NCBI GenBank assembly: GCA_031772625.1
Contig: CM062818.1
Coordinates: 210,421,742-210,485,741 of the forward strand
DNA: 64,000 nucleotides
Origin: Pinus tabuliformis
Lineage: Eukaryota; Streptophyta; Pinopsida; Pinales; Pinaceae
Direction of reading: 5' to 3'
The notes under the pieces are model-generated. The model was not told the origin of the DNA and ran no database searches. It saw only the letters and a program-made list of their open reading frames with translations. How positions within the stretch are numbered: position 1 is the first letter of the stretch; each line of letters starts with the position of its first letter. The position numbers and the translations under genes were made by a program. Of the stretch, positions 21,442 to 34,245 are shown piece after piece.

Positions 21442-23895
21442 GTGCTTAGAGCAATGCAAACCCCCCACCCACTCCCTGGAGGTTTTCCAATGATTTTGTT
21501 GTCCCTGAACTGTAGGCGTTTAGCGAGTGGTCCTAAAAACCTATCTCTAAAGGAGGTGATCCACAACTACAATCCAGACATACTTCTCTTACAAGAAATG
21601 TTGGGTGCTGGAAGAGAGGTAACAAAATCTTTGTCAAAACTAATGCTTGGATGGCACATCCAGGCTTTGGATGCCAAAGGCCGATCAGGGGGGTTGGCTT
21701 TGGGTGTAAAGGAAGGGAGATTAAAAGTTCTGAATGCTTGGGGGCTGGATCAGGGGATCAAAATAGAAGTCAATTCCTTAAAGCTTTTCACAAACTGTTG
21801 ATCCTCAATATTTATGGACCATGCCAAGATCGAGTCCATTTTTTGAATAACCTTTGTTCCAAGTCCCTTATGGATAACTAGAATATGGTGATCGAGGGTG
21901 ATTTCAATTTTTCTTTGGGAATTAATGAAACCTGGAGCCCCTCTACCCATGCAGACCTATTCTCTGATTTCTTCTCTAATATCATTACAGAGAAAAAGAT
22001 TTTATATATTAATCTGTTGAAACCTAGACCAACCCGGAGGAATAGGAGAACAGGGGAAGCCCTGGTGGTCAAGAAACTGGATAGGTTTCTTCTCAAAGAT
22101 GAGGTAGCAGCAAAGATTCCAATGTTTCAACAGTGGGTAGGAGAGGGAGTTGATTATGATCACTTACATGTTTTTCTAAAATTGAAAGGGCCTCTCAGAA
22201 AGCTGGCAGCACCTTTCAAATTCAATCCATCTTGGCTATTGGAGGATTCTTATAACACCCTCTTTAAAAAACCTAGAGACCCATGAGTCCATGTGAGAAT
22301 TGTGAAAAAGAATTCTATTTTATGGAGAACTTAAAATTCCTTAAGAAGGCTACGATTGAATGGGCTAGAGACAAGAAATTAAAAGAAGAAGAAAATCTAA
22401 AACAGATTGGGATGGAACTCAATGAGCTCGAATGTTCAGAAGTTGATGGATATGAGACAATAGAAAAAAGAGACAAGATCAAGATGCTAGAAACCCAAAG
22501 GAGGAAATTCCTTTTAGCAAGAGAAGAACAATGACAATTGAAAGGTAGGGCTATCTAGTTAAGGGTTGTGGATGAAAACACAAAATTCTTCCAAAATTAT
22601 GCTAAAGGAAGGAAAGAAAAAAATACCATTTGGTCCCTAAAAACAGAGGATGGAATGCAGGCCAACTCTTTTGAGGAACTGTCTTCAATCATGGGAAAAA
22701 TCCACCTCAAAAATATTTTTAAAGCATCTTCAGAAGTGTCGTTAGCTGAGGTGATACGAACAGCTCAGGCTTTCCCTCGATATGTGGATGAGGAGGAGTT
22801 TGAAGAGCTCATTGGTGAAGTCTCAAGAGGGGAGGTTAAAGGAATCATAAAATCAATGCCAAAGGACAAGAGCCCAGGTCCAGACGACTGGACAGTGAAG
22901 TTGTTCCAACACTTTTTCGATACAATAGGAAGTGAATTAATTGAAGTGGTTGAAGAATCTAGGAGGAAAGGATAAATTTTTGAACCTTTCAATGCCACCT
23001 TTATAACCCTTATCCCCAAGAAGGAGGACACCTCCTCTTTTGAGGATTTTAGACCGATAACTTTGTGCAACTATTTCTACAAAATAATAGCAAAAGTGAT
23101 AGTTGTTAGATTGAAGCTGATTCTCTCAAGGCATATTTCAAAAGAACAATTTGGATTCTTGGATGGAAGATAGATTCATGAAGTGATAAACATGGCTCAG
23201 GAAACCATCCATAACATAAATAAAAATAAAAGCAAAGGTGCAGTAGTGAAAATTGACCTCTCAAAAGCATATGATAGAATTAATTGGATGTACCTTTGAA
23301 TGCTCCTAACACACCTAGGGTTTCAAGTAGGCTTCATAAACTGGGTCATGGGGTGCTTGAACAATGTTAGTTTTGCGGTTTTAATCAACGTGGAAGCATC
23401 CTCTTTTTTCCAAAGTCAAAGAGGGTTGAAACAAGGATGCCCTTTATCCACTGTCCTCTTCCTCCTAGAAGCAGAAGGTCTAAGTTAGTTGTTACTAGAA
23501 GCAAGAAGAAAAGGAGACATTCAAGGAGTAGAAGTGGCAGTCAACCTTTATATAACTCACTTATTATTTGTGGATGACATTCTTCTTTTCATCATTGGAA
23601 GAAGGAGTGAAACAAAGAACATAAAAAAGATATTGGAACTATTCCTCAAGGCGACGTGCATGCTCGTCAATAAGGAAAAATCCTCATTAATTCTGGATGG
23701 CTTTAGTAGAATGGAATCCAAAAATATCGCAGAAGACATTCCCTTTGAAGATTAGAAGTTGAAGGGTAGTTTCAAATACCTGGGATTCTTCCTAAATCCA
23801 CACTCATACAGGAAACATGATTGGTTCTAGCTGGTGGCAAAAATAGAATCCAGGATTAATCATTGGAGTTTTAAATGGTTGTCCAAAGCAGGAAG
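21442..23895 (+). pseudogene. LINE ORF2: APE endonuclease and reverse transcriptase, 5' part
   Basis: The endonuclease begins at about 21490 (ILLSLNCRRL, then PDILLLQEML), shifts frame near 21800, and continues with the EGDFNFSLG block at 21894 and a KKLDRFL block near 22075. RT pieces follow at 22568-23755. They include a PKDKSPGPDDWTVKLF segment, FRPITLCN, IDLSKAYDRINW, QRGLKQGCPLS, and the catalytic LLFVDDILLF at about 23563-23592. At least six stops or frameshifts separate these pieces. The coding sequence stops at 23895 because copia element F was inserted there, and it resumes at 39505. In life this enzyme nicks DNA and copies the LINE RNA into the cut. Confidence 0.8.
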
Positions 23896-24691
23896 TGTTA
23901 AAATTGGAAACTAGGGCCAAACTCCATGTAGGTCATCTTATTAATGGAAGCTAATATTTTTCTTGGATCCCTCTCATCGATAGGTGTAGGATTTATCTAA
24001 AGATGATCCAATTTCGATAAGTATTCATGCAGATATGAATTTATTTGTGTTTTGGGACAATTCGTCAAGGTCGGCCAACAACTAAATAAGCCCCACTTGT
24101 GCTCAACATTTTAGTATAAATAGAGGTTGCCTTCAAGTCATTTCAACACACTTGGGATCTCTTCATCTCTACTTGTCTTTGGGTTTTAGTAGAAGGAGAG
24201 ATCCTAAGGGATAACGCTGCCCTAATCTAGAGGGCAAAAGCCAGAACTACTAGAATTGCTAGAGCTGTCGGAATTGCTAGAACTGTTGGAATTGACGGAA
24301 CTGTTGGAATTGCTGAAATTGCCAGAACTACCGGAACTGCCAAGAACTATCGGAATTGCCAGAACTGCTGGAATTTCTGAAACTTCTGAGAACTACCAGA
24401 ATTTCCAGAATTGCTGGAATTGTCTTAAATGCCAGAACTACCGGAATTTCTAGAATTGTCGAAACTACCGGAATTGTCGGAATTGCCGGAACTGCCAAAA
24501 TTGCGGAACTGCCCGAATCGTCGGAATTGTCGAGAATTGCCGGAACTGCTGGAATTGCTAGAACTACCAGAATTTCCAAAACTGCCCGAAAATGCTGGGA
24601 ACTGCCAAAATTGCCAAAATTGCCACAACTGCCAAAACTGTCGATAACAGCCAAGAAAAGCCAGAACTACCGGGAAAAGTTGGAACTGTTG
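23896..24691 (+). repeat. 5' LTR of F, first part
   Basis: Starts TGTTAAAATTGG. It has a TATAAATA box at 24115-24122 and then the 9-bp minisatellite. It is cut at 24691 by element D. Confidence 0.85.
24238..24690 (+). repeat. 9-bp minisatellite in 5' LTR of F
   Basis: A continuous array of units close to GGAACTGCC / GGAATTGCC, about 50 copies, continues for ~95 bp after element D (30552-30645). Because the unit is 9 bp, reading frames stay open and give repetitive ELPELLEL-type peptides that are not genes. Confidence 0.9.
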
Positions 24692-25311
24692 TGATCTAGG
24701 TGGATATTGGTGGCCACCTACCAAGTCCACTTGGACCCCCACCATTTTTTATTTCAGCTTTTCAGTTTCCTTAATTGTAGCACATTTGACTATTTTTAGC
24801 AATTTTTTGGGTCCTGAACTTCTGAACGATTTTTGAGGCCCTAAACGACGTTTTTTGGGAAATTGGGAGCAACATGGGTCCATGGATGAATGTTTCTCTT
24901 CCAAAAGTTGTATTTCTCGGATAGATCTTTCTAACGAGATACTATGTGCGTCAAACAGAGATCGTATGCCAAAGTTACGACCCCCGGAAGTTTATGTACC
25001 AATTTACCCAAACGAGGCCCACAGTTTGGCATTTCATCTTCTAGGGTTAGGTTTTTGGATGTTTAGGGTTTTCCATTATTTCTCAACAATAAATAGGCCT
25101 TCGAGCCTCATTGTAGTTCAGCTCAAAGGCATGTCGACGCCACATCTCTTCTCAGAGATAAGCTACCATCACCCTAGCTGGTTTATTTCCATTTCTATTT
25201 GTAAACATATTTCAGTATTTTACATTAATGAATTGAAGTATTATTTCCGTTGCATCTTTGTGTATATGGTTATCTCTGTATTTTGTTGTGTTCTTGTTTA
25301 AATCCGGATCA
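24692..25311 (+). repeat. 5' LTR of gypsy element D
   Basis: 620 bp, TGATCTAGG...CGGATCA. A weak TATA-like AATAAATAGG occurs near 25090. Confidence 0.85.
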
Positions 25312-25445
25312 ATGGTATTAGAGCGGTTTGCTTTTTTTTCTCTGTTTTTCTTTGCATGTCCCCAATGAGGTTGGAATATAAGGAGTTAGGGCTTGAACTG
25401 TTCAAACTTTTGCAAGGCCAGCCTCGCAAACCCTGATGGCCTCCC

Positions 25446-28400
25446 ATGGCAGATGAAAAGAAAGACAAGGGGGTAGGAGATCCTATCAAAATCTTGCTCG
25501 AAGAAGCCCTCGAGCAACAAAGGAACGTGATGATGGACAACTTTGCCCAGATCCTTCAGAGGCTACCCAGGGGCAACCAATCGACTTCCAACAGCTACTC
25601 TGGAAACGCCATACCATTTAAGGTACAAGTTAATTTTCAAATCCCCATATTCCAGGGTCAGATAGACGCAGATGTCATCAATAAATGGTTAAATCTGGTA
25701 GAGGGTTACTTTTTTGTTCATGATTTTTCCAGTCGAGAAAATATTATTTTTTCTCTTCTCAAAGCAGCCCCCCACGTCAAGGACTGGTGGGAAACCTACT
25801 GCGAGCATAAGGATGAAAGTACAAACTCACTATTTTCGGCTGCACCCACTTGGAATTTATTCCAGGATGCCATCAAGGAGAAGTACTACCCTATCGAAAG
25901 CTGTGAGGATCAATACATAAAGTGGACAGTGCTACGGCAGGGAAGGGACCAATATGTGCTAAAGTTCACCAATATTTTCCATACCCTTCGCACAAAGTTG
26001 GGTATCAAGGATTTAGAGCAGAATTTGGTACTCAAATACCACAGCTACCTGCACAAGTACATCTAGGAAGAAATAGAATTTCTGAACATCTCCTCGCTCG
26101 GCACTCCATACCAATATGTCATGAGGGTCGAGCAGAAGTTTAAACAGAAGAAGCGAGACTTTGGATATGCCAATCCAAAGCAAGGGAAAGGTGCCCCCAA
26201 ACTGCAGAACAAAGGACAAAGCCAAGGCAGGGTGGCCCAAGACGACCCACCAAAGCTGAAAGCAAAGAACAGCATCGCGAAGCTGAAAAAGGACACGGGA
26301 AAGTGGTGTGAGTTCCATAAGAGCTCCACTCACAACACAAGTGAGTGTCAGGCCAAGCAGTCACTGGTGTCTGAGCTAAAGGTTTCAGAATCGGATGTAG
26401 TTTCCGACTCTGAGTCAGAACCTGACAAGGGGAAGGACAAAGAGAAACAGATTATCGACACGAAGTCCAACGCCACCGTTGCCACCATGAAGATCCAGAA
26501 GGAGGAACTTGAAGATCCAAAGGAGGAGGAGCGTCTCTTCCACTCCCAGATGTGGATAAAGGGCTCCCCACTACAGTTCATTGTCGATAGCGGGAGCCAA
26601 AAGAACCTCATTTTGGCAGAGGTCGTGAAGCGGCTGGGCTTACCGACCACAGCACATTGACAACTGTACATCATCGGGTGGCTTCACCAAGGACAAGATC
26701 TTCGCTTGAGCTAGTAGTGTCACCTTCCATACAAAATCAAGCCCTTCATGGATGAGGTATTGTGTGACATTACTCCCCTTGAAGTTTGTGATGTATTACT
26801 AGGACAACCATACTTGTGGAAGTGACATGTTATGTCTGAATCAAGGCCCCGTGCTATTATTATTACTTTGAGAACTAAGTTGTACAGGATACCAGAGGTA
26901 GCACCGCCTACTGCCATCTCTTTGATTACTGCAAAACAATGCAATAAGCTCATTTCCAAAATCGGGAAATTTGGTCCTTATGATACACCCTCAAGGAAAG
27001 AAGAAGATGATGGCCACGACCTCCAGACAGGGCCCCTCCACACGACAACTATAGATGGACAAGGTCATGGAGGAGTACGAGGACATCTTCACCTCCCCCA
27101 CAGGGGTTCCTCTACACTGTCAGGTCAAGCACTCCATCGATCTAACCCCAGGTGCACCGTTGCCTAATGGACCAATCTATCAGCACTCTCTTCTGGAGAA
27201 TGATGAAATCAAGAGGCAGATTCAGGAGCTGTTGTAGAAAGGTCACATCCGTCCAAGTTCATCACCCTATGGGAGACTAATTGTGTTGGTACAGAAGAGG
27301 GATGGGACTTGGAGATTCTGTATTGACTATCGGGTGCTGAACAAGATCACTGTCCATAATAGGTACCCGATCCCACGGATTGATGACCTCTTAGACAAAC
27401 TAAAGGGGGATAATTTTTTTATCAAGATCGATTTGAAGTCAGTATATCACCAGGTACCAATCGAACCCTCCGATGTGTGGAATACTGTCTTTAGAGCCAA
27501 GGAGGGCCTGTTCGAATGGTTGGTGATGCCTTTCGGATTGACGAATGCTTCTGCAACCTTCATGAGGCTAATGGATGACATCTTGTTGCCATTCACCAAC
27601 TCATTTGTAGTGGTATAATTGGATGACATCCTGATCTTCAACCAGAGTTGGGAAGAGCACCTCCACCACATCCAATAGGTTCTCCAAACACTACAGAAAC
27701 ACAAGTTATGTGTCAATTTGGAGAAATGCACTTTTGGCATGACCCATGTTTAGTGTCTGGGATACATTATTGATGAAAAAGAGGTGCATGTGGATCCATC
27801 CAAGATCCAAGTCATTCGATAATGGCCATGTCCAGCCACTAGACAGAGCTCCGCAGCTTTCTAGGTCTTGCCAATTTCTACCACAGGTTCGTGTTGGGAT
27901 TTTCTCATATCACTTGGCCCTTGAGTCAAGTCACCAAGGGAGGAGTGAAAGAAAAATTATTTTCATCTAAATCTCAACAGAGGACATTCATAGAGTTGAA
28001 ATATCACCTCTGCATGGCACCTGTGCTCGCATTAATAGACTTGCAACAACCATTTGACGTTGAGACAGATGCCTCTGACTATGCTATTGGGGTAGTCCTT
28101 ACTCAACACGGGCATCCAGTGGCATATCATAGTGAGACACTTTCAGACACAGTCCAGAAGTATCCCACTTAGGACAAAGAGATGTATTCCATGTGCAAGC
28201 CTGCTGATAATGGAAGCATTACATTTTGGGGAAGGAAACGATGATCCACACAGACCACCGACCCTTGTAGTTCATATAAACCCAAGGGAAATTGCAGAAT
28301 GATCACCGTCAGAAGTGCTCCACATACCTACAAGAGTTCCATTTGAACATCAAGTATAAGAAGGGTAGCACCAATAATGTTTCATATTGCCTCAATCGAC

Positions 28401-29915
28401 CACCGATCATGGTGTTAACTACTATGCTCAACTCTTGTGGGCACGAGACTTCTGATTCGCCACTTCTCTACAAAAGCGACCCAAAATTCGGCCACACATA
28501 CCAGACACTCTTAGAGGGTTAGCATGTTCTAGATTTTCACCTCCAGGATGCCCTGTTATGCCACTTGGGTCACCTTTGTGTTCCTTCAAACGAGCGTGCC
28601 AAGATGATTTGGGAAGCACACGACAGTCGAGCTACTGGACATTTCGAGGTCGAGAAAATGGTGGCAGTACTGCATAAGCATTTCTATTGGCTGAATCTTC
28701 AACATGAAGTCGGGAAGTACATTAGATCATGCACTGCCTGCACCATTGCCAAACCAACCATCAAGAAGAAAGGCCTCTATACCCCACTGCCTACACCTAG
28801 TTGACCTTGGGAATCCATCTCCATGGATTACATGTCAGGTCTTCCTTCCACTAAGCATGGAAAGGACTATGTTTTTGTGGTCGTCGATAGGTTCTCGAAG
28901 ATGACCATTATGGCCGCCTGCAAGAAGAATATCATAGTAGAAGCCACTGCTAAACTCTTCTTTGAATGAGTGTGGGTACATTTTGGGATCCCACGGTCTA
29001 TCATCTCAAATCATCACAGCAGGTTCCTTAGTACATTTTGGTCCAGTCTCTGGTCGATGCTCGACACCAAACTTACTAAGTCCACAGCATTCCATCCTCA
29101 AACTGATGGCAAGCAACAGGATGATCGTACACATTCTGCACATGTACAAATCGAAGCATCCATGCACATGGGACGAGAGCCTCCCCTATGTTCAACATGG
29201 CTACAATCGAGCTCTCCACAGCTCGACTAGCCACAACCCTTTTCAGGTGGGCTTGGGATTCCAGCCACTATGTCCCATTGATGTGGCCATGCCAGTTGCA
29301 GCTACTCATGCAGATTCGGCTCATGTCCAATCTGAAACAGATAAGTCAAACAAATTCATTGAGAAAATCCAACATATTTTCTAGTAGGTCCATGAAATTC
29401 TGGAGAAATCAAATGCCAAGTACAAGTAGCAACATGATCAACATCGGGTGTCACACAAGTTTCAGGTGGGTGACAATGTCTGGTTGTATTTGCAAAAGGA
29501 ACGCCTTACCATAGCCTATCAGAAACTTAGACCACTCTGATATGGTCCTTAAACCATTACCAAGGCTATGGGAGACAATGAATTTGAGCTTAGCATCCCC
29601 CCATTGCTTGGCCTGCACCCAGTGTTCAATGTGGACTGCCTTTAGCCATACTTTCCACCATTACTAGACACATCCCACATTGCAGAACAGCTCACACCCA
29701 CAAAGTTAAATCTAGATTTCATGGAACAAGATGCAACTGATCGGATCATGGACACACAGATCAAGCACACTCGCCAACAGAATATCCAATTGTATCGAGT
29801 TGTCAAAGCAGGACAACTCCTTCACTAGGGAAAGTGGCTCACCAGGGACCAAGTTCAGCAGAAGTTTCCTCATCTCATGGAGGAACTCAATGCAATGGGG
29901 ACCATTGCTTCCTAA
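25446..29915 (+). pseudogene. gag-pol of gypsy element D (many stops)
   Basis: Same order and sequence type as the intact polyprotein of element C. The start MADEKK is at 25446. Gag runs to about 26300 with a C-x2-H-x4-H-x4-C knuckle. Protease [12 protein letters not shown] is at about 26580. RT runs 27283-27700, with the YLDD box damaged (a TAA replaces the tyrosine near 27616). RNase [10 protein letters not shown] is near 28065. The integrase HHCC region is at 28620-28760, the integrase core at 28820-29130, and the terminal IAS-stop at 29913-29915. More than a dozen nonsense codons and some frameshifts are scattered along it, so no functional enzyme can be made. Confidence 0.85.
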
Positions 29916-29926
29916 GGGGGGAGGAA

Positions 29927-30546
29927 TGATGCAGGTGGATATTGGTGTCCACCTGCCAAGTCCACTTGGACCCCCACCATTGTTTCTTTCAACTTTTTAG
30001 TTTCGTTAATTGTAGCACAGTTTATTATTTTTAGTATTTTTTCGGGTCCTGAACTTCCAGAGCCATTTTGAGGCCCTAAACAATGTTTTTTGGGAAAAAT
30101 GGGAGCAACAGGGTCTATGGACCCATGTTTCTCTTCCCAAAGTTGTAGTTCTCATATAGATATTTCTAACGAGATATTGGGCACGTCAAATGGAGATCGT
30201 ATGCCAAAGTTACGACCCCGAGAAGTTGATGTACCAATTTACACAAATGAGGCCCACAGTTTGGCGTTTCATCTTCTAGGGTTAGGTTTTTGGATGTTTA
30301 GGGTTTTCCATTGTTTCTCAACAATAAATAGGCCTTCGAGCCTCATTGTAGTTCAATTCAGAGGCATGTAGCTGCCACATCTCTTCTTAGAGATAAGCTA
30401 CCATCGCCCTAGCTAGTTTACTTCCATTTTTGTTTGTAATCATATTTCAGTATTTTACATTAATGAAATGAAGTATTATTTCCACTACATCTTTGTGTAT
30501 ATGCTTATCTATGTATTTTGTTGTGTTCTTTTTTAAATCTAGATCA
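29927..30546 (+). repeat. 3' LTR of gypsy element D
   Basis: 620 bp, TGATGCAGG...CTAGATCA, directly after the purine tract. Confidence 0.85.
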
Positions 30547-31393
30547 TGTTGAAACTGCGGGGAACAGCCAGAACTGCCGGGAACAACCGGAATTGTCGGA
30601 ACTGCTGAAACTGTCGAGAACTGCCGGAACAGCCAGAGCATCTGTCTCCAAAGGAGAGCAACATGCAAGGGACAATTAACTAACATTGGGATAGTTGTAT
30701 GGTACTTAGCAACAAATACACCAAGCATGCAATATTACAACTAGCATGCAAGGGACAGCTAGCATGTTAGGGACAACAAGCATGCTAGGGACAATAAGCA
30801 AGCTAGGGAAAACAAGCAAGCAAGATGTAGCGAGCACATTGGTTAGTATGGCAACATGGTGCAGCAATGGCACATAATGTAGTATAGTGATGGGTACAGT
30901 TATGATTAATGAAGCATGATGAGATGCAGCATAGTGATGATGGGTGGAGCATGGTGTAGCACGATTAGGTGCAGCATGATGACGAAATGCAGCACAACGA
31001 TAGGTGAAGGAGTCCCCTTGGAGAATCAGTTGAAGCAACATGTATTCAACTAATCTCATGTATCATCTTCTTAGAGATGATCTATGCTCTTATCTAGATA
31101 AGTTAAAATGTTGACTTCTATTGTAAACATACTATCTCTCTCTCTCTCTCTGCTGAACTATTGAAGAAAATATAAGAAGAATTGATCAAGGGTTTCCCCA
31201 CATTAGGGTTTGTCCCTGGCTAGTGCCACATCTTGTGTCCTCTTGTCTTGGCTTGTCTTCTGCAATTTATGTTTATGTTCTATCTGCAGTTTACTTTAAT
31301 GCTTATGTGATTGCTAATCTGGAAAAGATATTGAGATAACTTTGAAAATTAAAATAAATTACTCTAAGCATAGAACATACCTAAAATTTAACA
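30547..31393 (+). repeat. 5' LTR of F, second part
   Basis: After the TSD copy TGTTG the 9-bp array resumes. It is followed by AGCATGCTAGGGACAA-type repeats (30720-30830), GCAGCATGATGA-type repeats (30840-31010) and a (CT)n run at 31135-31151. The LTR ends TTTAACA at 31393. Confidence 0.85.
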
Positions 31394-31405
31394 TGGTATC
31401 AGAGC
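31394..31405 (+). promoter_or_regulatory. primer-binding site of copia element F
   Basis: TGGTATCAGAGC, complementary to initiator tRNA-Met, starts exactly after the LTR end. Confidence 0.9.
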
Positions 31406-31434
31406 TGAGGTGAAGACAATGCCCAAGCAAGAGT

Positions 31435-33500
31435 GAAAGAGAAATCACCGAAGATATTTGGGAAAGGACAAAAGGATCAGTGGATTCCTCATTCCTCTTC
31501 AAATTCATTGAGGGTGAAGTTGAGGCAAAGAATATTATCAGAATGGCACAGCGGAAGTTTCTGATGGCCTTCCTAAATATCACTTCATTGGGAAGTCAAG
31601 ATCTAAGGGTGGAAGGAAAGGCAGATGCCTTGGTTGCAATAAGTTCAGCCATTATGCGAAGGAGTGTCTGAATGGCAGAGACACATCTCTTGATGAAGAT
31701 AACAATCATTCCAGGAACATATTCAATGATCAAACGAATGACAGGTAATACAGGTCATCAAGGAAATGGCTGACTCTTCAAAAACAAAGAAAGGAACCCC
31801 AGGTATGAAGAATCAAATGTTGTTTCTAATAAGATAAAGAAGTGTTATCTTGTATTGGCCCTCTCGTTTAGATTATTTGGGAATCTGGCTTATTGATCAC
31901 AATGCTTCAAGGCACCTCATCGGATAGAAGGATGCTCTCTCAAATTTGGTAGAGACAGAAACAACTGTGGGATTATACTTGGAGTCGATGCCACCTATCC
32001 CTGAAAGGGTGTAGGGAATGTTACCCCTCAATTGAATGAGGGTAACTCTATTCATTTACAAGAATTTGTTTTGTGTACCTAATCGCAAGAAGAACCTGGT
32101 GTCCATCTCAGAAATGGAAGTTAAAGGTTTCAGGGTGGCATTCTTCGATGGAAAGGTACGTGTTAAAAAATATAATTTTCAAAGATGATTTTTCTCATGG
32201 GTTTAGGGTTGGAAATTTGTATCAAGTTGAAGGATGGTCCATTGGGGATCATGTCAATTGACATATCTCATCTATAGCACCGGAGGTCTACTTATTATGG
32301 GACCCTACCCGATGTGAGTCAAATGGTGACAAGGATGCCTGAATTCAAGAAGAGCATGAAGGTACATGTCCGAGATGTACTGAATGAAAATATTACAAGT
32401 GGATCATTCCCCTCATGTAGTAGGTCCACAGATTTGGAACAACCCGAGGGGTTTTAGATCCATGATTGGGAATCTCATGTATACAGGTGAAAGAAAGCTC
32501 TCTATGGCTTGAAGCAAAACACCCCGGGCCTAATATGAGAGGATTGATAGCTATCTGATGATGCTGAGATTCACTAAAAGTGAAGCCGATCCAAACCATT
32601 GTTTGAAGGTTGTGGATGATAGACCTCTCATACTGGAACCTTCTGAGAAATGACCTATTTTTGATAGCTGCAGACCCTCTCACTTGCAGAAGTAAAAGGG
32701 AGTTGGATTCCAGATATGGAATGGTAAACTGCAAGCCCATGACTACCACGAGGATCTTAACATTCAAAAGTTATATGGTGGTGATGCTAGACCAGATTTG
32801 GGAAATGCCTTTGAGTTTCATAAACTCATTTGCATTGATGTTCTTGGTGAACTTCTGTTCGGACATATGTTTTACACTTAGCATGATGAGCTCATATTTG
32901 CTTTAGCCTCACCGGATTGGTGCCAAGAATCTTCTGAGATATCTTTGGGGCACAATCTCTCATGGATTGAGATACACTGCCGGAAATATGAAGCTGCATG
33001 ATTATTTTTTACAGTGTGGAGGATCACTAGAGCACTTCTCAATGATGGTTCTCTTTGGATTCTACTTCAATATCATGCATGAGAAGGAAACAAAAGTCGG
33101 TTTCTATAAGCACCACTGAGACCGAATACATAGCTATGAATATGATCTCGTGTGAAGCTGCATGGTTGCAGAAGCTCTTAAGTGAGTTGTTTGTACATAT
33201 AACGAATACCACTGTGATTCTCTGTGACAACCAGAGGAGGGATTCGATTATTGAGGAATTTTGTATTCGATGATTGCTCCAACAGATAGACATCAGATAC
33301 TGCCTTATCTGGGATATGGTAAGTCGATGAGTGAGGAGGCTCCATCGCATTGAAACTGATGTACAAGTCGCAAACATTTTTTCAAAGCCCCAGGGAAAGG
33401 TCAAATCTGTGACTTTCTCGAACGACTTGGAGTCGTTGAGAGACCTTCTTATAAGGGTCTTGCATGTTGCATGCATTGAGCTTTGGGAGCTGTGGGGGGC
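31435..33500 (+). pseudogene. copia element F gag-pol remnants
   Basis: Pieces occur in Ty1/copia order. A CCHC knuckle, CLGCNKFSHYAKEC, is at 31626-31667. The protease area at 31880-32160 reads WLIDHNASRHLIG, where the catalytic D-S-G of the family is lost. RT pieces are at 32490-32900 (ALYGLKQ at about 32495, then a LFLIAADPLTC block near 32655). RNase H at 33055-33270 has SISTTETEYIAMN and a CDNQ motif. The terminal segment VANIFSKPQGKVK lies near 33370. Much of gag, the integrase and the RT core are deleted. Stops and frameshifts abound. Element E interrupts the 3' end at 33528. Confidence 0.75.
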
Positions 33501-33527
33501 TTGGGCTACTTACTGGAGTAACATACG

Positions 33528-34180
33528 TGATCCGGACTTAAAAAGGAATGCAACAAATTACAGAGATAACCATAAATACAGAGATGCGATAACCATAAAT
33601 ACATAGATGCAGTGGAAATAATACTTCATTTCATTAATGGAAAATACTGAAATATGCTTACAACCATAAATGGAAACAAACCAGCTAGGGCGATGGTAGC
33701 TTATCTCTGAGAAGAGATGTGGTGGCTACATGCCTCTGAATTGTTCTAAAACTGTGTTACAATGAGGCTCGAAGGCCTATTTATTGTTGAGAAACAATGG
33801 AAAACCCTTCACATCCCAAAACCTAACCCTAGAAGATGAAACACCAAATTGTGGGCCCCGTTTGGGTAAATTGGTACATCAATTTCACGGGGTCGTAACT
33901 TTGGCATACGATCTCTGTTTGACGCGTACAATAGCTTGTTAGAAAGATCTATCTGAGTACTACCACTTTCGGAGGAAACATGGGTCCATGGACCCACGTT
34001 GCCCCAGATTTCCCAAAAAACGTTGTTTAGGTCCTCAAAACGGCTCCGGAAGTTCAGGACCCGAAAAACTACTAAAAATAGTAAACTATGCTGCAATTTA
34101 GGAAACTGAAAAGACTGAAAGAGACAATTGTGGGGGTCCAAATGGGATAGGTGGGTGGCCACCAACATCCACCTGGATCA
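33528..34180 (-). repeat. 3' LTR of gypsy element E
   Basis: 653 bp, TGATCC...GGATCA on the plus strand. The purine tract (plus-strand TTCCTCCCCCCTTA) begins at 34181. Confidence 0.85.
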
Positions 34181-34245
34181 TTCCTCCCCCCTTAAGAAGC
34201 AATGGTCCCCATTACGTTGAGTTCCTCCCTGAGATGAGGAAGCTT

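Larger units (their letters stand above)
24692..30546 (+). mobile_element. Ty3/gypsy element D, full length but decayed
   Basis: LTRs 24692-25311 and 29927-30546 (620 bp each, TGAT...ATCA) flank a decayed gag-pol. The target duplication TGTTG is perfect (24687-24691 and 30547-30551). The PBS TGGTATTAGAGC (25313-25324) has one change from the tRNA-Met complement. The purine tract GGGGGGAGGAA abuts the 3' LTR. It belongs to the same family as elements C and E. The LTRs differ at about 10% by eye. Confidence 0.9.

Noticed and set aside
24256-24745. Overlapping ELPELLEL-type and NSSSSGNSG-type open frames on both strands
   Set aside because: They are by-products of the 9-bp minisatellite. A repeat unit divisible by three keeps frames open without selection.
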